IMG/VR virus record: IMGVR_UViG_3300045120_000339
Span: 1-43,402 of that record
Direction: 5' to 3' (one strand)
Source of the DNA: a virus
DNA length: 43,402 nt
Below the pieces are notes generated by a model that was not told the origin of the DNA, ran no database searches, and saw only the letters and a list, made by a program, of their open reading frames with translations. A program made the translations under genes and the position numbers. Below are positions 7,283 through 15,673 of the stretch, piece by piece (within the stretch, counting starts at the first letter, position 1; every line of letters begins with the position of its first letter).

Positions 7283-7625
7283 GGAGGCGCACATCCTGCG
7301 AGCGACGCTTGCGGAGATGAAGCGACGCGGTGAGATCGTGAACGCCTACAATTGGACTGAGCGCGGCCAGGAGGTGGGCGTCATCATCGAACGCAATCCG
7401 GCATATCGGCGGCGCGTCTCGCCTAGGGTGTGGAGCGCGGCCGGCGCCGCCCTGATCGGCTTCCTGGCCGTGTTCGTGGCGCACCTACTGTGGGAAGCGC
7501 GTAACTTTCTGGCGGTAGTGGCCGGCGCCGCGTTCGTTCTCATCGTAATCGGCGTCGTGCTTCACATCGTCTTCGGGGGCGGCAATGGCTGTTCCTGCGT
7601 CGTTCACGGAAAGGCGTGCCGATGA
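7185..7625 (+). CDS. Two-TM membrane protein
   Basis: The product is up to 146 aa. Two hydrophobic helices lie near residues 84-103 (AGAALIGFLAVFVAHLLW) and 108-130 (FLAVVAGAAFVLIVIGVVLH). It ends in a Cys-containing tail (CSCVVHGKACR). The N-terminal third is soluble and charged. ATG 7185 has an AGGAGG about 13 nt upstream and overlaps the WhiB gene by 98 bp. GTG 7266, after GGGGAAGAG, is a credible shorter start. Function unknown; it is probably an accessory membrane component of this operon. Confidence 0.65.
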   Translation: MTRSKEVTHYTNSMPSNSINLRSGEEIVTAPAREAHILRATLAEMKRRGEIVNAYNWTERGQEVGVIIERNPAYRRRVSPRVWSAAGAALIGFLAVFVAHLLWEARNFLAVVAGAAFVLIVIGVVLHIVFGGGNGCSCVVHGKACR

Positions 7626-7720
7626 ATTGGCCTCTGGTTTTCCTTCTCTCGATGATAAGCATTTTCGGGATAAGCATTACGGTCATCGCCTTGTGGCCAG
7701 AGAAAAAGCGCGACCGATGA
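7622..7720 (+). CDS. 32-aa single-TM microprotein
   Basis: ATG 7622 overlaps the upstream TGA. The product is one hydrophobic helix (LVFLLSMISIFGISITVIAL) with a short KKRDR cytoplasmic end. The tight overlaps on both sides support translation. Its role may resemble that of small Spd or holin-like proteins; not assignable. Confidence 0.6.
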   Translation: MNWPLVFLLSMISIFGISITVIALWPEKKRDR

Positions 7721-7818
7721 GCGCGCTACGGTACGTCGTGGTAGTCGTGCTCTCAATTCCGGTGGCGGTCTTTATGGCGTGGCTAGGGTATTCGTTCGCT
7801 CGGTGGCGTGAGAAGTAG
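7717..7818 (+). CDS. 33-aa single-TM microprotein
   Basis: ATG 7717 overlaps the TGA of the preceding microprotein (ATGA). The product has one membrane helix (VVVVVLSIPVAVFMAWLGY) and a basic tail (FARWREK). It is the last gene of the rightward arm, ending just before the convergent terminator. Confidence 0.65.
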   Translation: MSALRYVVVVVLSIPVAVFMAWLGYSFARWREK

Positions 7819-7831
7819 ACTGGACAGCAGG

Positions 7832-7860
7832 AAGGGGCGTACCGGTTCGGTACGCCCCTT
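7832..7860. terminator. Bidirectional terminator at the convergence of both arms
   Basis: A perfect 12-bp stem, AAGGGGCGTACC / GGTACGCCCCTT, has a five-base loop. It lies between the last rightward gene (ends 7818) and the last leftward gene (ends 7875). Confidence 0.9.
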
Positions 7861-7874
7861 CTGCGTGCTCGCGG

Positions 7875-8150
7875 TCAGATGTGCGGTTTCGGCTTCGGGA
7901 GGTGCTTCTCCATCCAGACGCGCACCGCGTCGATCGTGCTGTCGCTCAGGTTTGTCGGGCGCGAGCGCTTCACGTAGCCGGCCACCCACGTGCCGGCGGC
8001 CAGGAGAAACGGCGCGAGAGTGGCCTGTAGCAGGCCGGGCAGCGTGCGCACGTAGTCGGTCGCGGTGGTGGCGAGGAATCCGGACGCGGCCAGGGAGAGC
8101 AGGAACGTCGCCCACGTGGACGCCCACACCTTGAGTTCGGTTTTCTTCAT
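7875..8150 (-). CDS. Putative holin
   Basis: The 91-aa product has two membrane helices (about 9-27 and 39-60: TWATFLLSLAASGFLATT and LQATLAPFLLAAGTWVAGYV) and a basic C-terminus with KPKPH. Length, topology and position at the end of the late operon beside other small membrane proteins fit a class II-type holin. The ribosome site (GAAAGG) precedes ATG 8150. The SLAA segment is encoded by one copy of the dispersed 11-mer (8087-8097). Confidence 0.7.
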   Translation of the reverse strand: MKKTELKVWASTWATFLLSLAASGFLATTATDYVRTLPGLLQATLAPFLLAAGTWVAGYVKRSRPTNLSDSTIDAVRVWMEKHLPKPKPHI

Positions 8151-8153
8151 GAT

Positions 8154-8417
8154 TTACCTTTCGGAGACGGGGCAATGCAACCGTTCACGAAGACTTCGCC
8201 AATTGTCGGCGATGCGCTGCCCGGTCTTGGTGGTCGGGGGCGCGTCTTCGTATGTGATGACGTTGCTTTGCACTATGTCGCAGAACTTCATTTCGGTGTT
8301 TCGGTTCAGCCGGAATCCGATTGCGAGTCCGGCGCCGACCAGCGAAAGCGTTACGAGTAGAACGATAAGAGCGGAATAGCCGGTGAGCTGACGTGAGAGA
8401 GCGGCACGCATCGTCAC
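8154..8417 (-). CDS. Small bitopic membrane protein of the lysis cassette
   Basis: The 87-aa product has an N-terminal helix (ALIVLLVTLSLVGAGLAIGF) and a soluble domain with two cysteines (KFCDIV and RLHC) and a PPTTKTGQRIADNWR motif. This motif recurs in small actinophage membrane proteins of unknown function. GTG 8417 overlaps the upstream TGA (GTGA); ATG 8411 is the alternative. It is a possible spanin-like or accessory lysis protein, without direct proof. Confidence 0.65.
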   Translation of the reverse strand: MTMRAALSRQLTGYSALIVLLVTLSLVGAGLAIGFRLNRNTEMKFCDIVQSNVITYEDAPPTTKTGQRIADNWRSLRERLHCPVSER

Positions 8418-8692
8418 GACTTCCCTCCCTTACTGTCCGGGGTGGGAGATGAGGATGGCGCCGACAGTGCCGGCGATTGAGGCGACACCCCACCCGATAC
8501 GGTACCAAAGCGCAGCCCGATTAGCTGAGCGAGACCGGTTCCCGAAATGCAGGCGATTCCCGCCCATATTATCGTTTCGTTCGGCTGGGATGGCGGGGCG
8601 AAGAAGATTCCCGCCTGGCTGAATATCAGCACCCATCCGAGCACGTACGTAATCGTATCTCGAATATACGTACCGATTCCCGGTCGCGTCAC
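8414..8692 (-). CDS. Putative second holin or membrane lysis protein
   Basis: The 92-aa product has two hydrophobic helices (YVLGWVLIFSQAGIFF and TIIWAGIACISGTGLAQLIG) and a Ser/Pro-rich tail. The topology resembles holins annotated in actinobacterial phages. GTG 8692 gives this frame; an ATG four bases earlier leads into another frame. It is coupled to the next gene by a GTGA overlap. Confidence 0.65.
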   Translation of the reverse strand: MTRPGIGTYIRDTITYVLGWVLIFSQAGIFFAPPSQPNETIIWAGIACISGTGLAQLIGLRFGTVSGGVSPQSPALSAPSSSPTPDSKGGKS

Positions 8693-8725
8693 TCATGAGC
8701 CTACTTTCGGTTGGGCGTGGAACGG

Positions 8726-9610
8726 TTAGCCGTTGCCGCCGAGTTGCACAGCCTTGAGAATCGCGGCCTGCTGTTCCTTAATCTCCGCGATCTGCGCCTC
8801 GAGCGCGCCGACGCGGAGATAGGTGTTGTTGAGGAAACCGTACACCGACCATTCCGGGTTGCTCGAGTCCGGCCCGTTCGGCGACGGGAGAACCTTGTCA
8901 GTCATGTTGGTGGCGAACGTGAGCGCGCGGCGCACGTTGACGTCCTCGAGCAACTTCACGAACTGTTCGGGAGTCATGTCGTCATCCTCTTTCTCGAGGG
9001 ACTGACGCCATTCCGCGACAGTCCAACCCATGTCGATCGTGAGTGCCTGCCACATCTTCGGGAACAGGCCGATGATGTTGCGCCGGAACGAATCGTGACG
9101 ATGCCAATTGTGCGTTTCGTCGCCACTGGTCTCGGCTTCGTCGCGGTATTCGTTGTACCCCTCGACCACCCGGTCGCTGTCCACCTGGCCGAGAGTGTAC
9201 GCGTAAACGTCGTCCGGGCGCGGGTCGTTGGGGTCGCGCATCGCATTGATGAGGCGCGTCGTATACCTCGTGATCGTGCGATAGTCGCCGCGCTGCGCGT
9301 CAACGAATGTCCAGTCGTGGCCGGCGCTCTTCGTGCGCCACCATGGGCCGGCGCGGTCGGGCGCGCGACGGATCGAATGATCTGTTTTCGAGTTCCCCTC
9401 GCCGTGGTCGGGAAGGTTCGCGCCCCGGTTGTGATATCCGGGCTTGTCCGCGTACGTGCCGCCGTTCTCGGACAGTTCGGGCTCGAGCGCTTCGCGTTGT
9501 TCGACCAGCCACCACAGCGCATCCGTCATGCGCTCGGGATTGGGGTTGGGTCGCCGCAGTGTGAAGTCGGGCGCGGCGCCGCGCGGGTGCGTGCGAGGAT
9601 TCATGACCAT
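8726..9610 (-). CDS. Putative endolysin-like protein (M15-like, tentative)
   Basis: The 294-aa product has SKTDHSIRRAPDR and GHDWTFVDAQRGDY near residues 70-110 and a His-rich THNWHRHDSFRR near 165-176. These resemble the spaced His/Asp zinc ligands of M15/VanY-like peptidases and related actinophage proteins beside holins. The C-terminal 60 residues are helical (ALEAQIAEIKEQQAAILK), a likely oligomerisation coil. A strong ribosome site (AGGAGGTAAGCGC) precedes ATG 9610. It could instead be a structural protein; the enzyme call is based on pattern and location only. Confidence 0.45.
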   Translation of the reverse strand: MVMNPRTHPRGAAPDFTLRRPNPNPERMTDALWWLVEQREALEPELSENGGTYADKPGYHNRGANLPDHGEGNSKTDHSIRRAPDRAGPWWRTKSAGHDWTFVDAQRGDYRTITRYTTRLINAMRDPNDPRPDDVYAYTLGQVDSDRVVEGYNEYRDEAETSGDETHNWHRHDSFRRNIIGLFPKMWQALTIDMGWTVAEWRQSLEKEDDDMTPEQFVKLLEDVNVRRALTFATNMTDKVLPSPNGPDSSNPEWSVYGFLNNTYLRVGALEAQIAEIKEQQAAILKAVQLGGNG

Positions 9611-9621
9611 GCGCTTACCTC

Positions 9622-10140
9622 CTAGCTAGGACGCTCGAAAACAACCTCGAACGTGGATTGAAAGCCGGACGCAGCGCTCGTGCTGCGCGCCGCCGCCGCG
9701 CCGTTAATCTGCGATGCCATGTGCTCGAGGTAGTCGGTCGTTCCGTTCATCAGCACGACGTACGTTGTTTGCGCGGCGGCGCCGGCAACCGACGCTGCGT
9801 CAGGTCGAACGACCATTTGCGGGGCGGCGCGCGTGCCGTTCTTTGCGATGGCGGCGGCAACCTGAGTAAACGCTGTCGCCGGGGTGTCCATCGATGTATG
9901 CACGGTTACTCTATAGTACCCTGCGATCGTGGGGGTTACGCGCGTCGGGTTGGTCGAAGTATCATGAAAACCGTGCGTGTCGATATCTTCTGATCCGGCA
10001 CCATATGTGATAGCTGTTGTCGTGTTGTTGTTCAGCGATTGCGCCGACTGTGCGATAAGACGCACGATCGGTTTACGAATCGTGTAATCCTCCTGACCAG
10101 TAACGTCGGAGGAGGAAACGGGATCGCCAGCCGCGACCAT
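9622..10140 (-). CDS. Tail-associated beta-sandwich (C1q/TNF-like) protein
   Basis: The 172-aa product, after a short N-terminus, contains the pattern ITYGAGSEDIDTHGFHDTST then RVTPTIAGYYRVTVHTSM. This is shared by many actinophage minor tail or fibre heads with a jelly-roll (C1q-like) fold. Such domains trimerise and bind receptors. It lies between the 940-aa tail protein and the lysis genes, the usual site for fibre or receptor-binding proteins. The Shine-Dalgarno TTTAGGAG precedes ATG 10140. Confidence 0.65.
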   Translation of the reverse strand: MVAAGDPVSSSDVTGQEDYTIRKPIVRLIAQSAQSLNNNTTTAITYGAGSEDIDTHGFHDTSTNPTRVTPTIAGYYRVTVHTSMDTPATAFTQVAAAIAKNGTRAAPQMVVRPDAASVAGAAAQTTYVVLMNGTTDYLEHMASQINGAAAARSTSAASGFQSTFEVVFERPS

Positions 10141-10149
10141 TCATGACTC

Positions 10150-12972
10150 CTAAAGTTGATAGGTGAAGACGCGAAAAAGGCGAATGCGTTTGTTGGCCGT
10201 GTGCGTCTTAACGACATTATTCACTGAGCGCGTGACGTTGCTGAACGTTTGAATTTGGCCAACCGTTACCGGCGCTTGAGTGAACGTCATGCGCTCACCG
10301 TTGATCATGACATCGAACGGATACGATCCCGCATTCGATGTCCAGAGATCGAGCGTCGTTGGGGTGGTCGAGTTTGCATTCGATACTACCGTCGTTGCGG
10401 TAGTGGTCAGCGAGGCGTTCAGCGTTGCGCTCGAGTGATCGTATCGCGTGCGGCCGAGATCTGTTTCGTAGTCGTATCGCCCGGTGTTGTAAATGAGCGC
10501 CGGCGTTGTGTTTCCCTCGATAGTCCACAACCGCTGATACAGGGTCTCGCTGTACCCCTGGAGCAAAAGAAACGCATCCTCGGGTGGCAGCCAAGAAGGC
10601 AACCCGCCGAGTTTCGCGGTGTCGCCGAGATCGAGCGCGGCCAGGGAGAGGAACAGTGAAGAGTCGGCGAGAATCGGCGTTCGATGCATTCCGAGAGAAA
10701 GCGTCGTGTAACGCATCTCTTCGGTAGTCCCGAGGTTCGCAATCCATGACGCGATGTCCGGCAACCGTGAATTGAGATAGGCGTTCAGCGTGACTTCAGT
10801 GCGGTATCGGCCGATGCCGTTCGGTGGAGCTTGCGTGGACATCGAGCCGACGGCTATCTCCCTCTGGCCGCTCGAGGCGTTCGGCTTCGTCACCGTTACG
10901 TCGTTTGTGATTCCCTGATCATCTTCGACTGCGGTCGGAACGTCGGCAAGGTGCTTCGCGGTGTAGCTCAATGTTGCATTTGTGTTGTGTTCCATGTCTT
11001 TGCGCGTGCGATACTGCAACGCGAGGGAATCACGCGACTCACTGAGAATACCGAGATCGGCATCCTGACATTCATATAGCAGGTCCATGAACGTATCAGT
11101 TCCCTGATATCCCATGGTCTCTGTTGACGCCGGGTCGCCGACAATCTCCATGCCGACGCTTTCCTCAGCGGCCAGGCGAGAGAGGCGTGCGCCGGCAGTC
11201 TCGCCAATGAAGCCGTTAGCGCTGCGCGCCATCGCGGTAGAGACGAATCCTAGATCGGCGTTCGCCACGTGAACGTGCGCGATCGACGCATCGATGAAGG
11301 CGGCCGACCCTGCCGCGCTGAAATCGATGTTGGTGATGCGCCCGACCGTACCGGCATAGATGTTCGCCGCCGAAGCCACGAACGATTCTCCCGCGACGTT
11401 ACTCCACTTCGCCTGATAGACGACGTTACCACCGCCCGCTGTCATCAGGAGGTTGAACGCAATCCACCGACCGTTAGGGAAGTAGTCTGCCGGACCGTAG
11501 GTAACGGTCTGAAGGTCGATAACACTTCCGTCCGACGAATAAAAGTTGAAATTGAATCCGCCGGAGTCGAGCGAGATTGTGATGGTGCGCGCGGTTCCGT
11601 TCGTGCTCAACCGCACCAGCGTAGCGAGCGTGGCGGGGAGCGACGGCAACTTAAAATAGAACGTGAAATAACTAACGCCGGTGTAGACGGACTCGAACTT
11701 TGGAGAGGCGATGAAGCGCCCCTGTGCGTCGATGAACGAAGCGGCCGGCTTCGAGCCCGGTAGCGTGCCATCGTCGGCGAACTGTACTTTCGTGACGCTG
11801 CCCGATCGGGCGCCGCTCACGGCGGATGCGGCGACGCTACCCGATTGCGAGCCATCCTCGAGCGGCCAGTATCCAATGAGCCCAGAGCGACGTGTCAACG
11901 TGCGGAAGATGGGCGAGTTGAGGGGCGTCTCCCCCTGGCCGAGTCGGCGGATGGAGCCGGCCGCCGTGACGGATACCCAAACGTCGCGGCCCGTCCTGTC
12001 CCACCTCTGCGGTAGCGACGACAGCTCACCCCAGAAACGAATCCGGTCGGAGGTGACGCGCGCCCGCCCGCCCACCGTCCACGTGGCGCCAGCCGAATCG
12101 GCAAACGAGGTAGTGCCTACGGGCTGCGCGGTGAAATCGGGATTGGCGCGCACGGTGCCGCCGATGCCCTGATAGACACGCGCTTTGTAGATTCGGCCAC
12201 GGAGAAAGTCGGTTGTCCCGAAGATAGTAGACGAATCGTCTCCGTGACCAATACACACGCTAGCGTCACTGGCGAAGATGTTCGTATTGCCGACGACCGT
12301 GGACGTACTCAGCAACGTATAGGTACCGTCGATGCTCGGTGCGGTGTAGAACTCAAGCGTCCTGTTGCCGCCGTTTACCACATCGAGTGTCACCTTGACG
12401 GCGAGTTTATCCGAAGAGATCGGGAGCGGCGCGCTACTGAATTGCGTAATGCGTCCTGCTGTTGTTCCGTCCGTAGACCAACTGAATCCGAGATAGCCAT
12501 CCTGCGTCATGTAAAGCAACCATGAGCGCTGATTCCCGGTCAGTTTGTATTTTGAGAAGAGAATCATTCCCTTGCGCGGTCGGCGCGAGTACGGCTTGAA
12601 TTCAAGACGCACTTCGATGTCGCCGACAATGTCAAGGTTCGCCGAGTCGGGGGTGGACGGGCGATCGGCGACAGATGGAGTAAAGTCGGTGGGCATTCTG
12701 ACGTACGTGTCATCAGTGCCGGCCGTGACGCGCATTTGCGTGTTGCGCGGTAGCTGTCCGAAGTACGTCGAAGAAGGATTGCGATTCGAGAACAGGCCAT
12801 CACGGTTATTGAGCGTGAAGCTGCACGTTTGCGGAGCGACGCGTCCCTGTTCGTTCGCGCGCCCGCGCGTGATCTGCAAACCCGATTCGTAGCGCACGCG
12901 AGATGACACGTCTACCCATGTGCCGTTGATCAGGAACTCGGTCTTCGGGTATCCGTCAGCGGGATAGGCCAT
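10150..12972 (-). CDS. Large minor tail protein with LamG-like domains
   Basis: The 940-aa product's N-terminal 90 residues (VSSRVRYESGLQITRGRANE, then SFTLNNRDGLFSNRN) are the characteristic start of Streptomyces-phage minor tail proteins acting at the distal tail. Two concanavalin/LamG-like regions follow, about 95-290 and 360-590; the second begins with SGLIGYWPLEDGS. The C-terminal third (about 600-940) contains the conserved TDLGRTRYDHSSATLNA-type beta region. It probably forms the tail tip or side fibre contacting host glycans. ATG 12972 follows GGAAAGGCGTAACG. Confidence 0.8.
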   Translation of the reverse strand: MAYPADGYPKTEFLINGTWVDVSSRVRYESGLQITRGRANEQGRVAPQTCSFTLNNRDGLFSNRNPSSTYFGQLPRNTQMRVTAGTDDTYVRMPTDFTPSVADRPSTPDSANLDIVGDIEVRLEFKPYSRRPRKGMILFSKYKLTGNQRSWLLYMTQDGYLGFSWSTDGTTAGRITQFSSAPLPISSDKLAVKVTLDVVNGGNRTLEFYTAPSIDGTYTLLSTSTVVGNTNIFASDASVCIGHGDDSSTIFGTTDFLRGRIYKARVYQGIGGTVRANPDFTAQPVGTTSFADSAGATWTVGGRARVTSDRIRFWGELSSLPQRWDRTGRDVWVSVTAAGSIRRLGQGETPLNSPIFRTLTRRSGLIGYWPLEDGSQSGSVAASAVSGARSGSVTKVQFADDGTLPGSKPAASFIDAQGRFIASPKFESVYTGVSYFTFYFKLPSLPATLATLVRLSTNGTARTITISLDSGGFNFNFYSSDGSVIDLQTVTYGPADYFPNGRWIAFNLLMTAGGGNVVYQAKWSNVAGESFVASAANIYAGTVGRITNIDFSAAGSAAFIDASIAHVHVANADLGFVSTAMARSANGFIGETAGARLSRLAAEESVGMEIVGDPASTETMGYQGTDTFMDLLYECQDADLGILSESRDSLALQYRTRKDMEHNTNATLSYTAKHLADVPTAVEDDQGITNDVTVTKPNASSGQREIAVGSMSTQAPPNGIGRYRTEVTLNAYLNSRLPDIASWIANLGTTEEMRYTTLSLGMHRTPILADSSLFLSLAALDLGDTAKLGGLPSWLPPEDAFLLLQGYSETLYQRLWTIEGNTTPALIYNTGRYDYETDLGRTRYDHSSATLNASLTTTATTVVSNANSTTPTTLDLWTSNAGSYPFDVMINGERMTFTQAPVTVGQIQTFSNVTRSVNNVVKTHTANKRIRLFRVFTYQL

Positions 12973-12974
12973 CG

Positions 12975-14687
12975 TTACGCCTTTCCGGGGACGCCGAGTA
13001 GTTGCTGAACGCTACCATTCGCTTTTGTGCGCACTTCGTAACGAAGCATCTTGAGCATAGCCGAGAGTAGTTCCGAGTCGGCGCCGCGCATGGGCGTAAC
13101 GAGAAGTTGCTGGATGCCGTCTCCCTGGCCGCCGCCCATCATGCGCTTGCTTGCCCCCGTGGGGTAGACGCGTGTGCCGGCGGGCAAGTCTACTAGCTCA
13201 GGTCCAGCTTCGCCGACCATGCGCATACCGGAGTGGACGCCGCCCGACGCGGCGCCGACGATACCGCCGTGCGCGTTTCCGAGCACCCCGCCGAGAACGT
13301 TGCCGATTGTACTGACAACTTGCCGAATCCTTACGGTGATGGTTCGCGGGCGGATGGCGTCGATGTATCCCTGAATTGTGCTGATGGTTGTTCCGATGGT
13401 GGCAACAACGCTCGCGGCGTTACTGGCCATCGCGTACATGACGCCCGCAACTGTTGCCGCCGCCGAATAGAAATACCCCGTAATGTTGCCTTTCAAGGTA
13501 AGCACCGCATCACGAATGGTTCCGAAGGAACCGAGTGCGCCATCCTTGAGATCGTTAAATGCGCGCTTGCCCTTTACTCCGAGATCGTGCACCTTGGAAT
13601 AAAGCTTAGCCATGTTGTTAATCAGTCGGCTAATGAAACCGATTAGCTTCTCAACGAAGCTAAGAAGGTCGGTAAAGAACTGTAGTGCGTCCGGCCCGGA
13701 CTCGGAGAAGTCGCGGAACATATCGCCGATTCGCTGCCCGATCTCGGGGAGGTGGTCGGCGAGCGCCTCGAAGAACGGAGCCGATGCGACGATAGCGTCC
13801 GTCAACCCCGGCAGGATGTTCTGCAATGCGGCGATGAATCCGGTGCCAAGGGCATCGAGCACGGGCGCGAACGTCTGCGCGATCTTATCGAAGAGGGGCT
13901 GAGACTCCGCGAGGAAATCGCTGAACTTCTCCATAAAGTTTGCGAGCGGTCCACGGAACGGCTCGCCGAACTTCGCAAATATCGTTTCGAGTTGCGTGCC
14001 GAGATTCTTTGCCGCGCCCATGATGCGCGGGTCTTTGAACGCGCCGGCAATGCCGAGCGCGAGCACGCCACCGCCGAGCGCGAGCATGATGGAGGAGACG
14101 ACCGCCGCGCCGATGACGGGCGAGCCGAGCCCCACGGCCAGGGAGGTGACGAACACCTTCACGACCGTGCTAATGAGATCGCCGGAGAACGCCGTCGTCA
14201 GCCCATTGCTCAGCGCACTTTTGAGGTTCGCGCCGATGTCTGTCGCCATGCCCTTGAACTTCTGCAATAGCGACTGACGGGACGATTCGTCTACGTCAAC
14301 TTTAACGCGAATCTTGTTGCGATCTGTGTCTTTGTTGTTCGTGGTGCTTGAGTTGTGACTGTCGTTTCCGCCGGGCTTGTCGTGGTAATCGATATCGACT
14401 TTGATTTTGTCGCCGTCGATCTTAATCTTTTCGAAGGCTACCTTGATGTGTTCGGAGATGCGTTCGCGGATACTCTTGCCGATCGCATCGCCGATCTTCT
14501 TTCCGGCTTGTTCGTACTTTGTTGTCGCCTGGCCGCCACTCGCATTCGTAGTGACGGATTGCGTAACGTGATCGTTGATGATGTCGCCGAGATCTTTGCC
14601 AAGCTTCTCGGCATCTTTGCGCGCGGCAGTGAAGGCGGCTTTTGTTTCGTTCTTCGCCTTGATGATGATGGTTACTTCATTCGCCAT
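12975..14687 (-). CDS. Tape measure protein
   Basis: The 571-aa product runs from ATG 14687 (GGAAAG seven bases upstream); GTG 14693 is in frame. The helical N-terminus (IIIKAKNETKAAFTAARK) is typical of actinophage tape measures. A hydrophobic stretch lies near 165-215 (VFVTSLAVGLGSPVIGAAVV), long amphipathic helices follow, and a Gly-rich C-terminus ends it. By the usual 1.5 angstrom per residue, the tail would be about 85 nm. It starts inside the end of the frameshifted chaperone, the standard gene order. Confidence 0.85.
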   Translation of the reverse strand: MANEVTIIIKAKNETKAAFTAARKDAEKLGKDLGDIINDHVTQSVTTNASGGQATTKYEQAGKKIGDAIGKSIRERISEHIKVAFEKIKIDGDKIKVDIDYHDKPGGNDSHNSSTTNNKDTDRNKIRVKVDVDESSRQSLLQKFKGMATDIGANLKSALSNGLTTAFSGDLISTVVKVFVTSLAVGLGSPVIGAAVVSSIMLALGGGVLALGIAGAFKDPRIMGAAKNLGTQLETIFAKFGEPFRGPLANFMEKFSDFLAESQPLFDKIAQTFAPVLDALGTGFIAALQNILPGLTDAIVASAPFFEALADHLPEIGQRIGDMFRDFSESGPDALQFFTDLLSFVEKLIGFISRLINNMAKLYSKVHDLGVKGKRAFNDLKDGALGSFGTIRDAVLTLKGNITGYFYSAAATVAGVMYAMASNAASVVATIGTTISTIQGYIDAIRPRTITVRIRQVVSTIGNVLGGVLGNAHGGIVGAASGGVHSGMRMVGEAGPELVDLPAGTRVYPTGASKRMMGGGQGDGIQQLLVTPMRGADSELLSAMLKMLRYEVRTKANGSVQQLLGVPGKA

Positions 14688-14889
14688 CTTCACTCTTTCC
14701 TGCGTCGCGTATCGACAACATCATTAGTATGTTCGCATCCTCCGCATAAAGCTGCGACGGTAGGCAATGGAACTGTTCACAGAGACCGAGGATTAGTTCT
14801 GCGCGTGTCAGCTCGAACGGTTTCTCTACAACGTTTCCATTTGAATCATAGGCGCCACCGACGGCGAGCCATTGTTCGATCCGCCCTCT
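14677..14889 (-). CDS. -1 frameshift extension of the tail assembly chaperone (T domain)
   Basis: After the slippery heptamer at 14889-14895 the -1 frame stays open for 70 codons and stops at 14677-14679, overlapping the tape measure start. The extension reads RGRIEQWLAVGG then KPFELTRAELILGLCEQFHC, a helical domain like the T part of lambda gpG-GT pairs. The fused product would be about 178 aa: 108 from the upstream frame plus 70. There is no separate start or ribosome site, which supports frameshift expression. Confidence 0.85.
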   Translation of the reverse strand, partial: RGRIEQWLAVGGAYDSNGNVVEKPFELTRAELILGLCEQFHCLPSQLYAEDANILMMLSIRDAGKSEDGE

Positions 14890-15212
14890 AAAGGGTCGGA
14901 CACTTCACCACCGATTGCACTCGACCAGGTTCGCAAAATCTCCATGGCGAAACGGAAGTCGAGCGAATAGAAGCCGGCGAGGTTGCAGGGAATCGGCTTT
15001 CCCTCATCGGTCAAGTTCCATGACTTGAGCGATTCGGCGAAAGTCGTAACCAACTCGCGCACCGACGCGAAGTTTGTTACTGATTCGTCTTTGATGGTGT
15101 CGAGCTGATCGGCGATGTTCAGCAACTTGCCGAACTGAACTGAGCGCGCCTTGATTTCGAGTTCGGGGTATTGCTCGAACTCGAGTTGAAAAACGTACAC
15201 CGGTGCTTCCAT
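14826..15212 (-). CDS. Tail assembly chaperone (G-like)
   Basis: The 128-aa product starts MEAPVYVFQLEFEQYPELE and is followed by helical regions. It lies between the tail-tube-like gene and the tape measure, where all siphoviruses place chaperones. The zero-frame product ends 20 codons after the slippery CCCTTTA (codons 107-108 are CCT TTA). A minority of ribosomes should continue into the overlapping -1 frame. The protein assists tail polymerisation on the tape measure and is absent from virions. Confidence 0.85.
   Translation of the reverse strand: MEAPVYVFQLEFEQYPELEIKARSVQFGKLLNIADQLDTIKDESVTNFASVRELVTTFAESLKSWNLTDEGKPIPCNLAGFYSLDFRFAMEILRTWSSAIGGEVSDPLEGGSNNGSPSVAPMIQMETL
14889..14895 (-). 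other. Slippery heptamer C-CCT-TTA for programmed -1 frameshift
   Basis: The minus strand reads CCCTTTA in the zero frame as C CCT TTA, a perfect X-XXY-YYZ site. It lies near the end of the first chaperone frame, with an open -1 frame that ends in the tape measure start. Confidence 0.85.
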
Positions 15213-15265
15213 GTTGCATGCCTCCTATTGTTGCGCTATTCGTTGACGGCGATTAGCCGTCTTGC

Positions 15266-15673
15266 TTACGACCAGGTCGGTACGGTGCCGTCCGCCAAGA
15301 CACCGGGCGTCGTCCACGTTAGGGCGCCATCCTGGCCGCGCGTCATCGCGTAATCGGTGTAGAGAAGTTCCCCGGCGAGCGTCTGCCCGGACACGGCCAG
15401 GGAGGTAGTGCGCTGTACCGACGTGGACGGCACGGTCTTGAACACGACGTGCGACTTGCCGGCCGCGTCGTTGAATACGCCGTTGAGCTGGATAGTGAAA
15501 TCGGCCAGGAGGAGTAGCCGCTCGAAGGCCAACTTGTCCGCGCCGGTCACGTCCTGAACGGCGCGGGGGGTGGCGAATTGGAAGTTTGTCACGTCGTTCT
15601 TGATGTCCTGCGGCGATCCTGCACTGTCGTCCACCGACAGCGTTGTCCAGCCTAGGCCGGTTTCCTTTGACAT
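15266..15673 (-). CDS. Tail tube-like (major tail) protein
   Basis: The 135-aa product is beta-rich, with FTIQLNGVFNDAAGKSHVVF, VQRTTSLAVSGQTL and TDYAMTRGQDGALTWTTPG. This is the tube-fold pattern seen in actinophage tail proteins (N-terminal domain of lambda gpV type). It lies directly upstream of the chaperone gene, where the tube subunit is normally found. The 242-aa protein at 16288-17016 is the other candidate, and the two may be paralogous tail components. The stop is 54 bp before the chaperone start. Confidence 0.7.
   Translation of the reverse strand: MSKETGLGWTTLSVDDSAGSPQDIKNDVTNFQFATPRAVQDVTGADKLAFERLLLLADFTIQLNGVFNDAAGKSHVVFKTVPSTSVQRTTSLAVSGQTLAGELLYTDYAMTRGQDGALTWTTPGVLADGTVPTWS

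Noticed and set aside
8711-9625. 304-codon plus-strand open frame
   Set aside because: Antisense to the putative endolysin gene; no ribosome site and no plausible domain.
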